Below, piece after piece: positions 62,998 through 64,000 of a stretch of DNA of 64,000 nucleotides. How positions within the stretch are numbered: position 1 is the first letter of the stretch; each line of letters starts with the position of its first letter. The position numbers were made by a program, and so were the translations under genes. Under the pieces are notes generated by a model, which was not told where the DNA came from, ran no database searches, and saw nothing but the letters and a program-made list of their open reading frames with translations. The DNA comes from Nautilus pompilius (lineage: Eukaryota; Mollusca; Cephalopoda; Nautilida; Nautilidae): positions 1,321,001 to 1,385,000 of the forward strand of contig JACATO010000065.1 of NCBI GenBank assembly GCA_018389105.1, written 5' to 3'.

Positions 62998-64000
62998 AGA
63001 ATTGTAGCTTATTAAAAAAATACTATTCACAATCGACAGCCTTAAAAATGTGAGAAAAGGGAGGAAAAAGGATGCATTAAGAAAAAGCTGAAAACGAGAG
63101 AGAGAGAGAGAGAGAACCAGACTTGTCTGAATGCATTTAAACCATGAAGGGTAAGCCGAGTGGTAATTATGGCAGTTGTCTGTCATCTAAAACTAATTCT
63201 GCTATTTTAGGAAATTTAGCAAAATGTATCCTAAGTTGATTTTGATGTTAATTAATTTGAACTTTTATTTAATGTCCAAGCTTATGAAAACTGAAAATCT
63301 ATCACAAATAATTCTGTGGGAATAACCAGACAGTATTGATGTTCTCACGCTTCATCAACTAATCTTTACTGATGATTTAAAGTCTGTAGGCCTCCAGCTT
63401 CCAAGGCCAGGGAGCTTCTTTGTTTTTTTTTTTACTGTTATTGATTAGCTGGACTGGATAAATGGATTTAACCCAAATACCCTTCAGAACCTGAGAGTCA
63501 TCAGAAAAGGCAGAAGGCTAAAGGAAGTGAGTTGGCATGAGAAAACTTCTTTTGTTTTAAAATCTTCATAAGAGAGAACCAAACCAAAGCTGTTCTTTGG
63601 AGAACACCAGGGCCACCACCACTAACTACCCTCTAGGGTAGGCAGTGGTATGTTCCCCACAGGCTTCCTGTCCAATGGGCCAAGAACAACATCTGGACCA
63701 GACCAACTTCCTATTTGATTCATTCATTATCTGGTTCCAGATGCTGAGAAGAAATATATAACATTACCAGCTAAGATAACTAGAATCAGAACAGACCTCC
63801 ATGCCGTTTTGGATATTTATTTTCTGCAAGCCATATGTTTATATGCTGTAGTGGGTTGGACAAGTTTTTATATGGTAAGTTCAGCAAATGTTTTATCTAT
63901 AATTAAAATACTACATACACCAGTTAATACTGGTGATACCAGATCCTCTCATTAGGTTTAATATTTATTCAGTACTGGTTAGACTTGTGAATAATCTATG

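Larger units (their letters stand above)
58000..64000. other. Gene desert to window end
   Basis: AT-rich with several GC-balanced, non-repetitive islands (58,390-58,470; 58,860-59,000; 59,150-59,280; 61,810-61,940; 63,360-63,700) that could be regulatory. A SINE-like copy and a microsatellite are listed separately. No coding exon was recognised. Confidence 0.5.

Noticed and set aside
62866-63186. 106-codon minus-strand frame
   Set aside because: It runs through the (AC)n(AT)n and (GA)n microsatellites; no gene.
1-64000. CRISPR arrays, prokaryotic operons, phage or defence islands
   Set aside because: No regularly spaced dyad repeats with unique spacers, no clustered same-strand prokaryotic genes; introns and eukaryotic repeats throughout.

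Overview
This is eukaryotic, animal nuclear DNA. It is AT-rich, has interrupted genes with clean GT-AG introns, abundant microsatellites, and decayed Tc1/mariner-type, pogo-type and Harbinger-type transposons plus tRNA-derived SINE-like repeats. There is no operon structure, no Shine-Dalgarno logic and no CRISPR. The protein sequences are clearly bilaterian. The SINE/MITE style and the gene divergence suggest a lophotrochozoan, perhaps a mollusc, but that is a weak inference.

Three protein-coding genes can be built exon by exon, all with consistent phases. (1) HAUS5-like augmin subunit, minus strand, about 2.9-12.1 kb including a probable non-coding first exon. The N-terminal two thirds align to vertebrate HAUS5 and the C-terminal third is not seen. 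One intron has the hallmarks of a minor-spliceosome (U12-type) intron. (2) DDX47 (yeast Rrp3-like) DEAD-box RNA helicase, minus strand, 15,609-24,939: 13 coding exons, 452 residues, all helicase motifs intact. (3) PHF5A (SF3b14b/Rds3), plus strand, 25,225-33,476: 4 coding exons, 110 residues, almost identical to the human protein.

DDX47 and PHF5A are head-to-head, with start codons only 285 bp apart, and probably share a bidirectional housekeeping promoter. A 16-bp perfect palindrome in it carries two CGCG cores of the BANP/TCTCGCGAGA type. One product acts in rRNA processing and the other in pre-mRNA splicing, so co-regulation would make sense. HAUS5 (spindle microtubule nucleation) is functionally separate.

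Introns and spacers hold mobile-element relics: a pogo/Tigger-like element in a HAUS5 intron, a Harbinger-like MITE and a tiny MITE between HAUS5 and DDX47, and a Tc1-like element with both ends and decayed transposase inside PHF5A intron 3. A second end of that Tc1 family lies inverted at 35.2 kb, with further transposase debris at 38.4 and 50.7 kb. Several dispersed copies of one SINE-like family are also present. From about 34 kb to the window end I find no convincing gene. That 30 kb is a gene desert with simple repeats, a minisatellite, transposon debris and a few patches that look like regulatory DNA (a perfect RFX X-box, a composite homeodomain/MEIS site, and a short motif cluster present twice). 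I see no evidence for a wholly new molecular system. The most interesting items are the U12-type intron, the palindromic bidirectional promoter and the paired candidate regulatory elements.
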